A DNA stretch of 14,032 nucleotides from HGM04593 sp045588345 (lineage in GTDB: Bacteria; Bacteroidota; Bacteroidia; Bacteroidales; Bacteroidaceae). Location of the stretch: positions 1 to 14,032 of the forward strand of contig JAZNDZ010000051.1 of NCBI GenBank assembly GCA_045588345.1, written 5' to 3'. A program made the position numbers and the translations under genes. A model generated the notes under the pieces. That model did not search any database and was not told where the DNA came from. It was given only the letters and a program-made list of their open reading frames with translations. How positions within the stretch are numbered: the first letter of the stretch is position 1; each line of letters starts with the position of its first letter. This document shows positions 13,874 through 14,032 of this stretch, piece by piece.

Positions 13874-14032
13874 ATGCGCGGTTTACGTAACAACAATCCC
13901 CTGAACATACGCAACGGAGAGAGCCGTTGGAAGGGGATGGAAGAGCGAGACGACGAGAAGGAATTTGTATGTTTCCTCTCTATGAGCATGGGCTACCGAG
14001 CGGCGTGGATATTGCTTCGCAACTATCATCAG
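13874..14032 (+). CDS. Structural protein P5-like protein, 3' end cut by window
   Basis: 53 residues are visible from the ATG at 13874. 'RGLRNNNPLNIRNGESRWKG', then a Glu/Asp-rich turn, 'FVCFLSMSMGYRAAWILLRNY', is the start of the 'structural protein P5' family, phage-derived lysozyme-like proteins common in Bacteroidota (NNPxNIR, W-x-G, and a G-x-RA helix). These are thought to act on peptidoglycan. It follows the DUF3987 gene, its usual neighbour, by 31 bases occupied by a TTTACAG array. No Shine-Dalgarno is visible. The gene continues past the window, so domains after residue 53 are unknown. Confidence 0.85.
   Translation, partial: MRGLRNNNPLNIRNGESRWKGMEERDDEKEFVCFLSMSMGYRAAWILLRNYHQ

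Overview
The window looks like an accessory (defence and mobile-element) region of a Bacteroidota chromosome or integrated element, most likely Bacteroidales. The grounds are: promoters of the Bacteroidota -33 TTG / -7 TAnnTTTG type, almost no Shine-Dalgarno sequences, moderate GC content, and a VirE-N/DUF3987 protein followed by a 'structural protein P5'-like gene, a pairing familiar from Bacteroidales genomes. Species cannot be told from the sequence. All complete genes lie on the + strand.

Left part (1-2756). A 5'-truncated class III Fic protein is followed by a gene-free 0.5 kb stretch holding three arrays of the heptamer TTTACAG, two of them inverted around an AT-rich palindrome. Next come a RhuM-Fic/Doc fusion, a small membrane protein whose last codons lie inside a second copy of the RhuM gene's promoter, a 22-codon ORF with a G9 tract, a strong terminator hairpin, and a small lipoprotein-like ORF that looks broken.

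Middle (2764-5090). One AT-rich gene has an unusually good Shine-Dalgarno sequence. It encodes a single-chain restriction-modification-like enzyme: an N-terminal PD-(D/E)XK nuclease signature followed by an N6-adenine methyltransferase. It looks recently acquired.

Core (5209-10610). Six tightly packed genes, with gaps or overlaps of 1-19 bases, end at two terminators. Three genes I do not recognise precede a ZorA-like MotA/TolQ/ExbB membrane protein with a long coiled-coil tail, a ZorB-like MotB/OmpA protein and an HNH nuclease. ZorA+ZorB+HNH resembles type II Zorya anti-phage defence. The three upstream genes are not part of the Zorya types I know and are the best candidates for something undescribed. 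Two of them share an unusual NTQGG-centred motif, at the C-terminus of one and the N-terminus of the next.

Right part (10720-14032). A promoter with a leader hairpin precedes an OB-fold/SSB-like small protein, a conserved small protein, a VirE-N/DUF3987 primase-helicase-like protein carrying in-frame palindromic repeat insertions, another TTTACAG array, and the start of a P5-like gene that runs off the window. The TTTACAG array plus start-codon context is nearly identical at 1011-1046 and 13842-13877, so these direct repeats bracket almost the whole cargo.
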